A program made the position numbers and the translations under genes. Under the pieces are notes generated by a model, which had not been told where the DNA came from, searched no databases, and was given only the letters and a program-made list of their open reading frames with translations. A stretch of DNA of 64,000 nt from Microvirga makkahensis (GTDB taxonomy: Bacteria; Pseudomonadota; Alphaproteobacteria; Rhizobiales; Beijerinckiaceae), in assembly GCF_009830105.1 (NCBI RefSeq), contig NZ_WURB01000005.1:248001-312000 (forward strand), in the 5' to 3' direction. Shown piece after piece: positions 35,461-45,278 of the stretch (positions are counted from its first letter, which is position 1; each line of letters opens with the position of its first letter).

Positions 35461-35757
35461 AATTGGCCCTACGATGCATTGTGAATGGTACCGCCGGATT
35501 GCCTGCGCCCCTCGGTCCGGACCGCACTCGCCCTGCCCGAGCCGGCGCCGAATAAGGATTGCCGCGATAGCTCCGATCTTCCCAACAGTAGGCGGAGGTC
35601 CTCGGGCAAGGCTCCAATCGCCGCCTCAACACGCCCGGAGAAGCTATGCAGGTTCCGGAGCAACCTGTAGCGACAAGGTTTGTTCCTGGGCACAGCCGAT
35701 CCGTGTACGTTAGCGTGCCGGTGAAACTTGCGCTCTGCCGTCGAGCCTCCGCACCGA

Positions 35758-36750
35758 TTAATGACGCCGTCGGGTCGGACGGGGAGCCTCCTCCACTCGT
35801 CTCTGTTCACCTCCATCGGTGACGGTCCCTGCGTTCAGGTGGCGCGGGGCTGGCGGGTTGTCGCCAGCCGGCCAGCCCTCGCGCTGGCGCGTGCGGTCCC
35901 CGTCGACCTCCTCGGTCTGGTCGTGCAGCAGAACAACGTTGGTCGGGAACGGCAGGTCGATACCGGCCTCACCCAGCGCCTGCCGAACCGCTTGGATCAC
36001 ATGCCCCCGTGCATGAACCACGTCCGCCTGGTGCGGGTCGGTCCACCAACGCACCTTGATGTTGATGCTTGATCCGGCGAGTTCCCATGGGATGGCCTCG
36101 GGGGCGGGGTTGTTCGATATGCCCGACAATCCCTCGATCGCGTTGCGGATCACGTCGCACGCTTTCTTGACATCGTCACCGTAGCCGATTCCGACGTCGT
36201 ACTCGCTCCGGCGCTGCTCGAAGGCGGTGTTGACGGTCACAGACTCGGTGTAGACGCTGCTGTTGGGAATGATCACCCGCTTGCCGTCATAGGTCCGGAT
36301 CAGGGTCGCGCGCGCCTCGATCCGCTCGACCGTTCCCTCATGCTTGCCCACCACGATCTGGTCCCCTTGGCGGAAGGGGCGCCGCAGGAGCAGCAGCAGG
36401 CCGGCCAGCCAGTTCTGCAGGATGTCCTTGAAGGCGAATCCGACGGCGATGGAGCCGATACCCAGGGTAGCCAGGACGTCGGCGGGCTTGACCGACGGGA
36501 ACACAATGGTGGCGACAACGAGCAGGCCGAGGGCAATGATCGACCAGCGTGTAAAGCCGGCCAGCAGCGCGGCGAGATCCGGGCGACCGCGGTGGTGGAA
36601 GAACCGGGATATGCCCGCACGCGCGCCCCAGGCGACTGCCAGGAAGATCAGGAAGACCACCAGCGCGATGCCGAGGTTGGGCAGAATCCACCAGAAGCCC
36701 GTGATGAAGCCTTCGATCCGCTCCAGGGTGATGCTGGCGTCCGTTTCCAT
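35758..36750 (-). CDS. Small-conductance mechanosensitive channel, MscS family
   Basis: The 330-residue protein starts at the ATG at 36750, with CAGGAG eight to nine bases upstream. Three membrane segments end in the pore helix TM3 with its Gly/Ala pattern (VLATLGIGSIAVGFAFKDILQNWLAGLLLLL), followed by the beta domain (FRQGDQIVVGKHEGTVERIEARATLIRTYDGKRVIIPNS). The C-terminal 60 residues are hydrophilic and disordered. Such channels release solutes on osmotic downshock. It appears to be a single-gene unit. Confidence 0.93.
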   Translation of the reverse strand: METDASITLERIEGFITGFWWILPNLGIALVVFLIFLAVAWGARAGISRFFHHRGRPDLAALLAGFTRWSIIALGLLVVATIVFPSVKPADVLATLGIGSIAVGFAFKDILQNWLAGLLLLLRRPFRQGDQIVVGKHEGTVERIEARATLIRTYDGKRVIIPNSSVYTESVTVNTAFEQRRSEYDVGIGYGDDVKKACDVIRNAIEGLSGISNNPAPEAIPWELAGSSINIKVRWWTDPHQADVVHARGHVIQAVRQALGEAGIDLPFPTNVVLLHDQTEEVDGDRTRQREGWPAGDNPPAPRHLNAGTVTDGGEQRRVEEAPRPTRRRH

Positions 36751-37555
36751 GGCGTCACTCCTGGCTGTGCTCTCACGGTTCAGGCGGAACGCGTACAAGT
36801 GTAGGGTGTTCCCGGGTTGTTATCTGATCCGCAGCGATTTTTAGCGTCCCCGCTGGAAGTGGCGAACGTCAGAGGGCACCCGCACACCGGAGCGCTCGTT
36901 TGATGGTGTCGCCGGTCCGCTGGCGTACCAGTTTGCGGCGCAGGATAGGAACGGAGCCGCGGGGATATGGTTAGCCTTAGAAAATTAGGCCCGAGGGTCG
37001 ACCATGCCTTTCAGGATCTCGAGCTTGAAAGGTCTTGCGACCCGAACCTGCGACAGTGGGATCGGAAGCATCGGAAATGTTCCTTTTGAGGATGACACCT
37101 GGCGCGTGCGCTGGCTTGTTGTCGATAACGGTCCCTGACCCACGGGACGTAAGATTCTGCTCCCTGTATCTCGCTCGAAGGTCCCTGAAGCAGGTGTCGC
37201 ATCGATTGCGGTCGACGTGACTAAAAGAAAGACTGAAGAGAGCCCGAAAGCGTCATCGATCTTCCAGTGTCTCGGCAGATGGAAATTTCGCTTTACGAGT
37301 CCTGTGGGTGACGCCCTATGGGGCGACACCCGGCATGCCGAATGTCGCGGGGAGCGCGCATCCTGTCCTGCCTGCGGCACCTGTTCCGCCGACGGGGGAG
37401 CACCCGCCTTGGGCGAGGCCCCTGCGGCGGCCCAGGGCAACATGCCTGATCTTCGAGGGCGGAATGGAGAATATCCGGCTGATGCTTCCGGTTCAACCAT
37501 CTCAGCCATGCGGTGGCAAAATAGGAGAGCCAGCAAGTATGTGAGGATATCGGCA
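36751..37555. other. Gene-free stretch
   Basis: In 805 bases I find no convincing gene. A nested imperfect hairpin (GGGTG-ac-GCCC-tatg-GGGC-ga-CACCC) lies at 37306-37331. The long open frame that enters from 37217 becomes credible only at 37556. Confidence 0.4.
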
Positions 37556-38143
37556 ATGGTACGAGCACAAATGGAATTGCTTCTGGCGATTGGATACACC
37601 GTACTGCCTGCAAACTTGACTTACGCCCAGTCGGATCAGGGGCGGGCAGAGTGCGACCGCCTCATCAGCGTTCTCCAGGGAAGGGCGCTTTCGGAGGCGT
37701 ATGAGGCGCTCCAGAGAATGCAGATCTCTTGTGAGGGGGGGCAGTACCAAGCCTGCATGGATACCGCGCAGGCATTGCAAAACGGGTCTTCGTCGAAAGC
37801 CGTGCTCGAAGTTGGGCAGGTTGCCGGCATGGATGTTTTCAACCGTAAGGGAGAGCAGATAGGGGACGTCGATCGCCTGGCGCGAGGAGGCGACCAGCGG
37901 ATCTTCGTGCTCATGCCCTATCGTGGCCCGCGGTGGCCTGGAAACAAGCAAATTGCCATTCCACTCGATAATATGACGATTCATTCTGGCAGACTCTCGC
38001 TGCCCGGTATCGGAGAAGAAGAGATTCTTGCCATGCCAGCCGTGTCGCAGGATGGCGGCGAATACCGATCTCCGGATCATACGGAGACTGTCAGTCTGCC
38101 GCTTGCGGATGCATCGCCAAATCAGACAGGGACGACCCGATGA
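37556..38143 (+). CDS. Secreted PRC-barrel domain protein
   Basis: A 195-residue protein has a signal peptide (MVRAQMELLLAIGYTVLPANLTYAQ), a short Cys-containing region (CDRLISVLQG...QISCEGGQYQACMD) and a PRC-barrel at about 95-160 (GQVAGMDVFNRKGEQIGDVDRL...KQIAIPLDNMTIHSGRLSLPG). Secreted PRC-barrel proteins are common in Rhizobiales and usually of unknown role. The start is set by GAGGA about 10 bases upstream of 37556; the frame upstream is long but unlike coding sequence. Confidence 0.65.
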   Translation: MVRAQMELLLAIGYTVLPANLTYAQSDQGRAECDRLISVLQGRALSEAYEALQRMQISCEGGQYQACMDTAQALQNGSSSKAVLEVGQVAGMDVFNRKGEQIGDVDRLARGGDQRIFVLMPYRGPRWPGNKQIAIPLDNMTIHSGRLSLPGIGEEEILAMPAVSQDGGEYRSPDHTETVSLPLADASPNQTGTTR

Positions 38144-38764
38144 CGGACATGACGGAGGGAGAGGGCTCAGAACGGTGCTGTAACGCTCCCTTCAGCGCTG
38201 CATCTCATTCGGCCTCCTCACCTGGCCATCTTGGAGAACCCGGTAGACGACTGTTTCGATCTCGGGCGAAAGCCTGCTGTAGATTCCAACGCACTGGACA
38301 TCGGCTCTGAAGCGCGGAGTTCGCCGCATGAGAGAGCGGGATTCGCAATCGTGATTGTTGCCAACACTGCGAATGCGTCCGGGAGAGTGCCAAATTTCGC
38401 CCTCCTTCAGGTGATGCCAATCACACGCATGCGTGTCGTTCGAAGATCCGATCCGCTGTGAGATGCTGGGCTAGAACACGCTTGGGCGACTATTTCTTGC
38501 GCGTGACGATGGCCGCGGCGGGATACCAACATCCCGCTCGGCCTCGCTTTTACTCGCAAGCAGGGATTCAATTTCAGATCCGTCGGAAAATTCGGTTTCA
38601 GCCTTCCCGCCACTGCTCGCGGGAGTTCGGGAGCGAAGGGTGGTGTGTTCAAGGGCAGGCATTTGAGTTGATCGGTAATCCCACTGTGCGTGCGATGGTA
38701 TGTCGCCCATAGTTTCAGTCTACGTGACTTCGCGGAGATGAGTCGGGCGCTGTTCGCCCGAACT
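38144..38764. other. Gene-free stretch
   Basis: There are 621 bases with no gene recognised on either strand. The IS6-like scrap follows directly. Confidence 0.4.
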
Positions 38765-38865
38765 GCTGAACCGGTTCAGTCGACACAAGCGGGTGCTCGG
38801 TTTCCAAGACCTCGACACTGCCCGCATGATGCTTGGCGGCATTGAGGTGATCCATATGAAGGGGA
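38765..38865 (+). mobile_element. Remnant of an IS6-family transposase 3' end
   Basis: The frame LNRFSRHKRVLGFQDLDTARMMLGGIEVIHM matches the C-terminal region of IS6/IS26-type transposases (GFKSFRTAARTIAGFEVMR type). No terminal repeats or further transposase sequence are visible, so only a scrap is left. The remaining bases to 39040 hold nothing. Confidence 0.4.
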
Positions 38866-39040
38866 ACGATAGGCGAAGTATACCGACGAAACCGGCGATT
38901 GTGGGATCATGGGCGAGGCTCATCTTGATCGGTTCGGAACGAGACCGGACGAGACGGCCGCTGCTCCGCTCATCGCAAGAGCGATGCTGCGCTGGCTTAT
39001 GAGTGCTCCGGCAGTGTTTGTCGTGATAGAACGAACCACC

Positions 39041-40009
39041 TCACCGTCGCTGGCCGAGGACGGCAGAAGCCGTCTTGAGCCCGTCACCGTTTGCCTGGAG
39101 TGCAAGCCCGAAATGAGTGAGATCGCGGCTGAGAAGCCGGGTTCTGTAGCCTGGGTCTTCGAGCCACTGGCTCACGAAATATCGGATGTCCGCGTCGGTC
39201 GGCTCCGTTCCGCATCCCCCGCAGCGCCCGACGATTGCCGTCCAAGACCGCCAGTTGGGGGATGCGTCGGCCGGCAGGACGTCTGAGAGACGCCCCTGGA
39301 CATCGAGATCCGCCGTATCTTGGCTGCCCCGCGGCACCACGTTCGAGGCGGCGCGAACCAGAGCCGGATCGGCTCGCAGGGGTTCTCGGCCATTCGCGCG
39401 ACGCTCCCTGTTGATCGGTTGGAGTGCCAGGGCCGTCTGTTCTTCTGCCTCTGTCACAGGGGATGCTCTACCGGCCTGCATCTCTCTCGGAGTTCCAGTC
39501 CCTGCGAAGGTCTGGACGGCATAGAGGGCCTCACCGGAATCGGCGATGATGCCGAACCCGAACCGATCCAGACCTCTCCTCAGGATGTTCTCGCGATGCG
39601 GTGGGCTGTCCATCCAGCCCCGGTGCAGACGTTCGACTCTTTCCTCTGTCGGTGGGACAGGGCACCCCTGGCACCGGGCAATATTCTCTGCCGTCACATG
39701 CCAACGGCTGCCCCCGGCATTGGTATAGCGGTCGGCCACCGTATCGCCCTCCGGGGACGAGTGTGCGTAGTATTTCCGCTGCAGCATGTCCTTAGCGTGG
39801 CTTTGGGCCGCTTCGTTCAGAGCCGGTCCGAGCGACAGGAGGGGCAAACCGTGCTCCTGCCGCTCTCTGTTGACAAGTTCGAGAGCCTTGTGCCTGAGGC
39901 GATCCAGACTCCCCGTCTCGGCCGCAATTGTCGGCCCGGGGAAGTCGACGAAGTTCATGGCGACGATGAGGACCGAAGCGATGGGACCGAGATGCGTCAT
40001 GCACGCCAT
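39041..40009 (-). CDS. Secreted CAP/SCP-domain protein with two CAP modules
   Basis: The 322-residue protein has a signal peptide and two tandem CAP (SCP/PR-1-like) domains. The first is complete: ALELVNRERQEHGLPLLSLGPALNEAAQSHAKDM, the YYAHSSPEG and TAENIARC segments and WMDSPPHRENIL. The second is shorter and lacks some of these residues (PINRERRANGREPLRADPALVRAA ... VSQWLEDPGYRTRLL). Bacterial CAP proteins are extracellular, with roles in the cell wall or spore coat. It follows a small acidic secreted protein gene on the same strand, 33 bases away, so the two form an operon. Confidence 0.85.
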   Translation of the reverse strand: MACMTHLGPIASVLIVAMNFVDFPGPTIAAETGSLDRLRHKALELVNRERQEHGLPLLSLGPALNEAAQSHAKDMLQRKYYAHSSPEGDTVADRYTNAGGSRWHVTAENIARCQGCPVPPTEERVERLHRGWMDSPPHRENILRRGLDRFGFGIIADSGEALYAVQTFAGTGTPREMQAGRASPVTEAEEQTALALQPINRERRANGREPLRADPALVRAASNVVPRGSQDTADLDVQGRLSDVLPADASPNWRSWTAIVGRCGGCGTEPTDADIRYFVSQWLEDPGYRTRLLSRDLTHFGLALQANGDGLKTASAVLGQRR

Positions 40010-40042
40010 CCCCCCGTGCTGTCGGTACCGAGCCCAAGGCGG

Positions 40043-40336
40043 CTAATCGCCTTGCTCTTCATCGCTTAGCCCCTCGGAGAACTCATCCTCGGCGTCGTCG
40101 GCAAGACGCTCACCGGCTTCGAAATTGCGTTGAAGAGACGGCGGGGCTTGCCCGGGAAAACCGAACAGATCCTCCTCGGATTCCGTTTCTTCGTCGAAGG
40201 ATTGATACACCTCCTCGTCTTCAGAAATCTGTGCTCTCGCAGCTCCGGATGCGACCATGAGACCAGCAAGGACCCCTGCGAGAAGGCACAGCCTGAGAGG
40301 GTGGCGGTAGAATGGATCTAGCAGCAATGGCATCAT
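40043..40336 (-). CDS. Small acidic secreted protein
   Basis: A 97-residue protein is read from ATGATG at 40336, with AGGAGG about seven bases upstream. The signal peptide (RLCLLAGVLAGLMVASGAARAQ) is followed by a very acidic tail (EDEEVYQSFDEETESEEDLFG, then DDAEDEFSEGLSDEEQGD). There are no Cys residues after the leader. It could bind calcium or basic partners. No family was recognised. It is the first gene of a short operon with the CAP protein. Confidence 0.6.
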   Translation of the reverse strand: MMPLLLDPFYRHPLRLCLLAGVLAGLMVASGAARAQISEDEEVYQSFDEETESEEDLFGFPGQAPPSLQRNFEAGERLADDAEDEFSEGLSDEEQGD

Positions 40337-40608
40337 CGCCTCCTGAATTCGGCCAAGCACGACAGCGCCTGGGTTCCAGTGCGCCCTTCGGCGATATCGA
40401 TCCTGTCGGAACCGCCGAACTCGCGGTTTCACTCACGGCCCACGTCACCAGTCCGGGGCAGCCTCGATCTTGATTACCTGTCTCGGTCAAGGGACAAGCT
40501 GCTCCCGGGTCAAGCTGTGAGAGTGCGGGGGGTTCCCCAATCTCTCAGCCGCGGCCTGGACAGCGTACGCTCGGGACGCAAATCGTCCTGGATGCCGGCA
40601 CAGCAGCG

Positions 40609-41241
40609 TCAGCGTGCCTTTCCGGCCGCGTAGCGGGCATTGACCTCAAGCGGTCCGGAGCTGAGCGTGATGCTGGCGCGCGGCACTTCGACGGAGAGGG
40701 TGAAGTTCTCATCTCCTGCCCTCAGCCACCCCGACAGGCGCAGACTGGCGTGAAGTTCGCCTTGGGCATCCACGCGCGCGCCTTCCAGGATGAGATGGTG
40801 CTCCGGCGAGCGACTGGTGCCGCCCTTGATCCAGACACGCACCCCCGGCGGCAGGTTCGATGCCGTGATAGTAACCCGTCCTCCGGGCGTCAGAACGGAC
40901 GGCTCGACCGCAATGATGTCAGCTTCCGCTACCGATCCAGTCTGGGAGACCTGGTCTTCTTGGGAGCCCTGCGGCAGCACCAATGCGGACCCGACTGGCA
41001 GGAGGTCGGGATCGTGAAGCTGAGGGTTGGCGTGGGCGAGGGCTGACAAGGTCGTGCCGCAGCGCCGGGCGATGGCCGACAGGGTATCGCCGGGCGAGAC
41101 CGTGACGGGAGAACTGCACCCGTTCGGTGCGCGCGCCTCGACGACTGAACTCATCGGTATGGCTCCGACCGCAAGAAGGCAGGCCCCAAGAAGGAGTGGA
41201 GGTCCGACGGTTCTGAGGGCGCAATTTACAAGCATGTCCAT
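40609..41241 (-). CDS. LysM-domain exported protein
   Basis: The 210-residue protein starts at the ATG at 41241. It has a signal or anchor segment (LRTVGPPLLLGACLLAVGAIP), a LysM domain at about 46-90 (VSPGDTLSAIARRCGTTLSALAHANPQL...PVGSALVLP) that would bind peptidoglycan, and a C-terminal Ig-like segment (PGGRVTITASNLPPGVRVWIKGG). The upstream ORF extension to 41343 lacks coding character. Its role is probably at the cell wall. Confidence 0.75.
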   Translation of the reverse strand: MDMLVNCALRTVGPPLLLGACLLAVGAIPMSSVVEARAPNGCSSPVTVSPGDTLSAIARRCGTTLSALAHANPQLHDPDLLPVGSALVLPQGSQEDQVSQTGSVAEADIIAVEPSVLTPGGRVTITASNLPPGVRVWIKGGTSRSPEHHLILEGARVDAQGELHASLRLSGWLRAGDENFTLSVEVPRASITLSSGPLEVNARYAAGKAR

Positions 41242-41689
41242 GATGGGCGAACGGACGGCTGGCGCTACGGTTCCAATTGCCGTCTGCTCTCTGCCTCGGG
41301 CCTCAATATCGTATACTCGTGGATGGCTGGCCATTGCGCTCATCGGAAGCGTGTCGATCCGCGCAGAGTCGAGGGTCTTCAGTGCGGCGGTGAGCTCCAG
41401 GCTGCCGACGATACGGCTGGAGCGGTACTCATCGGGAGCCGGATCGTTATCACCGGGCTCGGCTTGGCGTGGCTACGGCAGAATTCCGGTGCGCTCCCCT
41501 AAGTTGTCCAGCTTCGCGATGCGATCCGAAAGCGAAGAGGAATGCATGGTCAGCCGTACACATTTTCTCGACCGACGCCCGGAAGCTATGCCTGCATTTT
41601 GAATGCGATGTGGTGGCGGGCATGGTCCGCGACAACGTTACCGGGGGGCAGCGTCGAGAGTGGGGATGTTAGTCGACTAGGGTGCGAGG
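41242..41689. other. Gene-free stretch
   Basis: There are 448 bases between the LysM gene and the peptidase remnant. Open frames are incidental. The downstream part of the broken peptidase frame may trail into 41590-41690 without recognisable motifs. Confidence 0.35.
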
Positions 41690-41872
41690 GATAGCTGCCG
41701 GATGCGATGCTGTACCCGCCGATCCGCCCTCCCGCATAACTCCGGTAGCTCATCACCGACACCTCAATGGAATCGAAGGCCGCATCCGCTGCCGGGAAAC
41801 CATTGATGTAGTCGTGGGTGTGCTTCAGGCCAAGGGCACGGCCCAGTTCGTGAAGAAGGGTGAAATAGATGC
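41690..41872 (-). pseudogene. Serralysin-type (M10) metallopeptidase fragment with mutated zinc motif
   Basis: The minus strand spells IYFTLLHELGRALGLKHTHDY, then AAFDSIEVSVMSYRSYAGG. The family zinc motif is HExxHxxGxxH followed by the Met-turn SVMSYRSY. Here the second His is Arg (HELGR). Both the N-terminal catalytic part and the C-terminal RTX part are gone, and the fragment abuts an opposite-facing RTX fragment. It is a dead remnant. Confidence 0.75.
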
Positions 41873-42598
41873 AGCAACGGCAGAGCCAGCGGCAATGTCA
41901 TTCTCGGCGGGGCAAACGGTGCAGGTCAAGACACTGATGCCGATGATGCTCTTACGGTCACTGCGAATACGGCGCCGAGCTACGGCACCGTGGTTCTCAA
42001 AGCTGACGGGACGTACACCTACACCGCAAAGGCCGACGTGCTTCGGGCTCTTGGCGCCGGCCAGATCCTGACTGATACCTTTACCTATGTTGCCAGCGGT
42101 CAGAACGGCGGGGCCTCCAGTGCCACTGCTTCGATCGTCTCGCGCGGACGAGAGGACACGATCTCGGGCGGTATCGGAAACGACTTTCTCGTCGGCGGAA
42201 ATTACGGAGACCGTCTCTACGGCTATGGCGGCAATGACAGGCTGTATGGCGGACAGGGTGCCGATCTCCTCGACGGGGGCTCTGGCCGCGATGCTTTCGT
42301 GTTCAATGCCAAGCCCAAGAAAGGTGCGGTTGACACGATCCTGGACTTCAACCTCTTAGAGGACAGGATTGTGCTGGATAGCGCAGTCTTTGATGTGCTC
42401 GGCGGGCCGGGCATATTCAGGTGGGATGCTTTGCGATGGGGCGCTAAGGCAACCGATGCCAACGACCGCAACCGTTACGACTTCCTCACGGGCGCTCTCT
42501 CCTATGATGGTGATGCCAGTGGATCGGCAGCTGCGGTTCAGATTGCCAAAGTCAGTCCATGGCTGTGGCTGACCCGCGACGATTTCAGGGTCATTTAG
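41873..42598 (+). pseudogene. 5'-truncated VCBS/RTX secreted protein, C-terminal part
   Basis: The open frame, which has no start, begins in a VCBS repeat (ASGNVILGGANGAGQDTDADDALTVTA ... YGTVVLKADGTYTYTA). It then has RTX nonapeptides (GGIGNDFLVGGNYGDRLYGYGGNDRLYGGQGADLLDGG) and the type I secretion tail (AVDTILDFNLLEDRIVLDSAVF). Everything upstream of the last VCBS unit is missing and is replaced by the oppositely oriented peptidase fragment. A GTG at 41990 could start an artificial product, but the ancestral gene was far longer. Confidence 0.75.
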
Positions 42599-42872
42599 AA
42601 ACCCGATGGCTGGAAGACCGTAGCGCCCCGAACAGGAAAGCCGCGTCGCCCGCGGTGTCCACCCGGCGAGCCATGGTCGCCGGCTCTGGAGCGTTGATCT
42701 CAGAAGCGATCGATCCGGAGTGCGCTCTTTGGGAGCAGACGATCGTGCAACGCAAGCCCTCGGGTCCGCCCGACGGGCTCATGGCGGCTCCGGCAAGGGA
42801 TCCTGCCGTTGAAATCATCCTCAAGGCATCGCCTGACACCTTCTCCAGGATCCCGCTTCTCATTGGACAGTG

Positions 42873-43253
42873 TTACGCGGGCTCAGTATCGATGCCAGAT
42901 TCAGCCAGATCCTTGAACCCACCTATATTGAAAACGGCGGTGTAGCCCATGTCCTGAAGCGTTTTTCCGGCAAGGGCGGAACGGCCGCCCGAGGCGCAAT
43001 GCAGGAGGATGGTCCTGTCCTTCTGAAAGGCGGGGTTATGGTATTGACTGTCCGGATCTGCCCGGAACTCCAGCATGCCGCGGGAGACGTTCATCGCACC
43101 TTTGAGGCGGCCGGTCTGCTGAACCTCCGTCGGGTCGCGGACATCGACGACAAGCGTATTGCCGGACTGCATCTTCTCCCTGGCTTCAGCGGGCGACAAA
43201 CGAGGAACGGCGGAATTGGCTTCCTCCAGAAAGTCCTTGACGCTCTTGGGCAT
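42873..43253 (-). CDS. Rhodanese-like sulfurtransferase
   Basis: A 126-residue single-domain rhodanese starts at the ATG at 43253 (GGGAGAAAG upstream). It has the CH2A-type VVDVRDPTEVQQTGRLKGAMNV and the active loop HCASGGRSA with its catalytic Cys, ending in GGFKDL. It probably transfers sulfane sulfur in the cytosol; the acceptor is unknown. It stands alone. Confidence 0.88.
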   Translation of the reverse strand: MPKSVKDFLEEANSAVPRLSPAEAREKMQSGNTLVVDVRDPTEVQQTGRLKGAMNVSRGMLEFRADPDSQYHNPAFQKDRTILLHCASGGRSALAGKTLQDMGYTAVFNIGGFKDLAESGIDTEPA

Positions 43254-43541
43254 CGCTTTCTCCCATCTGCAAACTTTCAAGGGCTGGAAGGCTCCGCCCA
43301 GAGCGGCGACCTGTCAAGAAGAACAAGAGAGGTAAGGGGACTGAGGGCGCTCGGCAGTTCCTCCTTCAGGGCTTGCAGGCACAGGCAGGCGGTCTGCAAT
43401 GAGCGACCTCCGGGAGCAGACTGGTCATGGGCGCATCCGCGATGGGCTGGATCAGCGCACCGGCGCATCCAAAAGATGCTTTGCATGCAGTGCACGGCGG
43501 CTTGACCCTCTCCGGCCGGGCTCAATGGTCGAGATAGTCTC

Positions 43542-44126
43542 TCATTCGGCAGCACCCATGAGTTCGGACATTGTTTCTGGCCGGGGTCGCGTCAGGATCT
43601 GGATACGCCTGCCGTCGGGAAGCTCGATGGTGCGCAGGGTCATGACCTCGAGGCCGGCATCGATCCCCTCGCGGACCCTTTCAGCACGGGCTGATCTAGA
43701 GCCTCGATCAGCCCGTTCGCGGCGCTGAGCCGATTGCACGGACCGTTCCTTTCTTGCCGCCGCCGAGCGAGCCTTCTGTCGGCGGTCCTTGCGTGCACTC
43801 ACGGACTTGCGGGGTGGCGGCTTCAAGGCCGGTTTCTCCTCCTGGGCCACTGAGGTGACCCCTCCGGTTCGTCGCTGGGCCGGTTTCTCGTCCGCCTCGA
43901 CTTTGGTTGCCGCGTCCATGTCCGCAGGCCGCGCAACCGGCTCGGGCGTGGCGGGCTTCGGTGAAGTCGCCGCAGGAGTAGGGGAGGGGGCTGGATCAGG
44001 CGTTGCTGCAGCCTCGGAGGGCGGGTCAACCCATGGCCGTGGCGATTGTGCGTGGCCGGTCGATGCCGCAGCGAACAGGCCGAGGGCTAAGCTCACACTC
44101 CCGATCCAGTATAACGGTGTTCCCAT
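43542..44126 (-). CDS. Secreted Pro/Ala- and Arg/Lys-rich hypothetical protein
   Basis: The 194-residue protein is read from the ATG at 44126, preceded by TAGGAGGT. The signal peptide (WIGSVSLALGLFAAASTGHAQ) is followed by a Pro/Ala-rich linker, a strongly basic helical segment (SVSARKDRRQKARSAAARKERSVQSAQRRERADRG) and a short C-terminal part (TIELPDGRRIQILTRPRPE). No family was recognised. It is probably a periplasmic or envelope protein that binds anionic polymer, which is inference from charge only. Confidence 0.55.
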   Translation of the reverse strand: MGTPLYWIGSVSLALGLFAAASTGHAQSPRPWVDPPSEAAATPDPAPSPTPAATSPKPATPEPVARPADMDAATKVEADEKPAQRRTGGVTSVAQEEKPALKPPPRKSVSARKDRRQKARSAAARKERSVQSAQRRERADRGSRSARAERVREGIDAGLEVMTLRTIELPDGRRIQILTRPRPETMSELMGAAE

Positions 44127-44287
44127 GGCAACCTCCTATCCGACAGAGGGAACGCTTGCCCGGTCTGACTTGGTTCCAACGTATCGTCAGGAACCCAGAA
44201 CAAAATCGAGGGCGAATGTACGGCCAGGTTTTGTCTGAGAAGGGCCACGGGAAAACATGGAGGGAGAAATTCATCCGAGAGTAGCTC

Positions 44288-45024
44288 ATGGACCAGATCC
44301 TCGCCTTGACAGCAGCCCCGGCCGCATGGGCCGCTCCGAGAACCCTCGTCCCATGGAGGCGGTGCTCGGAACCGACAATCTGATCTTCATTTCGATTCGT
44401 ACCAACAAATGAGCTCCTCACCAGCAGGCGAGGGCTCGGAGCATCGGCACCGCCTCGGCCCTCGTCCTCCGCCTGAAGATGTTGGAGACGATAGTCACCA
44501 CCGCCCGATTGACCGGACCCTTGTTCACGTCCCTCGGACACGACTTCTCCTGGAGGGATATCATTCTCGCGCCGGTGGCATCTTCCTCGTGTGGAAAGTC
44601 ACGAAAGAAATCCAACACGATGTGGATCCCGATCCTGCACCGGACATGTTCGACAGCAGGCAGGCTGGAATGATCCTCGCTTCGGCGACTGAGCAAATCC
44701 TGATGCTGGATCTGGTATTCTCGATCGCCGGCATCATCACGGCAGTCGGGATAACGGAGCCTGTTCCCATCATGGTCACCGCAGTAGTTACCTGCGTGAC
44801 CGCCATGCGTCTTGCCGCTGACCCTTTGTCGCGGTTGATCCGGGCCAGTGCCACCCATGTCGGCACTGGGCTTCCTGCCGATGATCGATATGACCCTGGT
44901 CGCGGAGGGCTGCATCTCCGCCGCGATGGTATTCTCCGCTCTTGCGGATGCGCTTAACATGCTCTTCCGGCCTGCCAAGAGAGCCCACAAGGTTGGCCGC
45001 CAGGCTTTGTGCCAGGGCGGGTGA
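44288..45024 (+). pseudogene. TerC-family membrane protein, broken by several frameshifts
   Basis: It begins [14 protein letters not shown] at the ATG at 44288. Read across frames it gives [48 protein letters not shown], then [24 protein letters not shown]...[18 protein letters not shown], and finally [29 protein letters not shown]. This is the TerC order. At least three frame changes are needed. The usual Asp of the VFSIDS motif is Ala. It is therefore a pseudogene. Confidence 0.85.
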
Positions 45025-45088
45025 TGCCCTGAGAAAGGAAGATGATCATGGACAGTTGATCGAGGCTCGCAACGGCTTCCATGGAGAA

Positions 45089-45113
45089 GCGGCTCCAGGG
45101 GACCTGGAGCCGC
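45089..45113 (-). other. 11-bp perfect hairpin downstream of the epimerase gene
   Basis: GCGGCTCCAGG and CCTGGAGCCGC form a perfect stem with a GGA loop, 166 bases past the epimerase stop. No T-tract follows, so it could protect the transcript end or act in Rho-dependent termination. Confidence 0.5.
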
Positions 45114-45278
45114 GATCGCGATGCCCTGTTCAGAGGATGGAGTACCGGACCCACAAGTGGATTCCGCTTTTCACGTCAAATCCTCTAGAGGCTTTCAGCG
45201 AAGTGAACTTGATTCGCTGCTCAATCATGCGGCGAACCAAAGAAAGAGATGATGCCATTCTCAGCGAGGCCGCTCCTC

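Noticed and set aside
37306..37331. Nested hairpin considered as riboswitch or terminator
   Set aside because: It is short, has no T-tract and no known riboswitch core, and the next gene starts 225 bases away.
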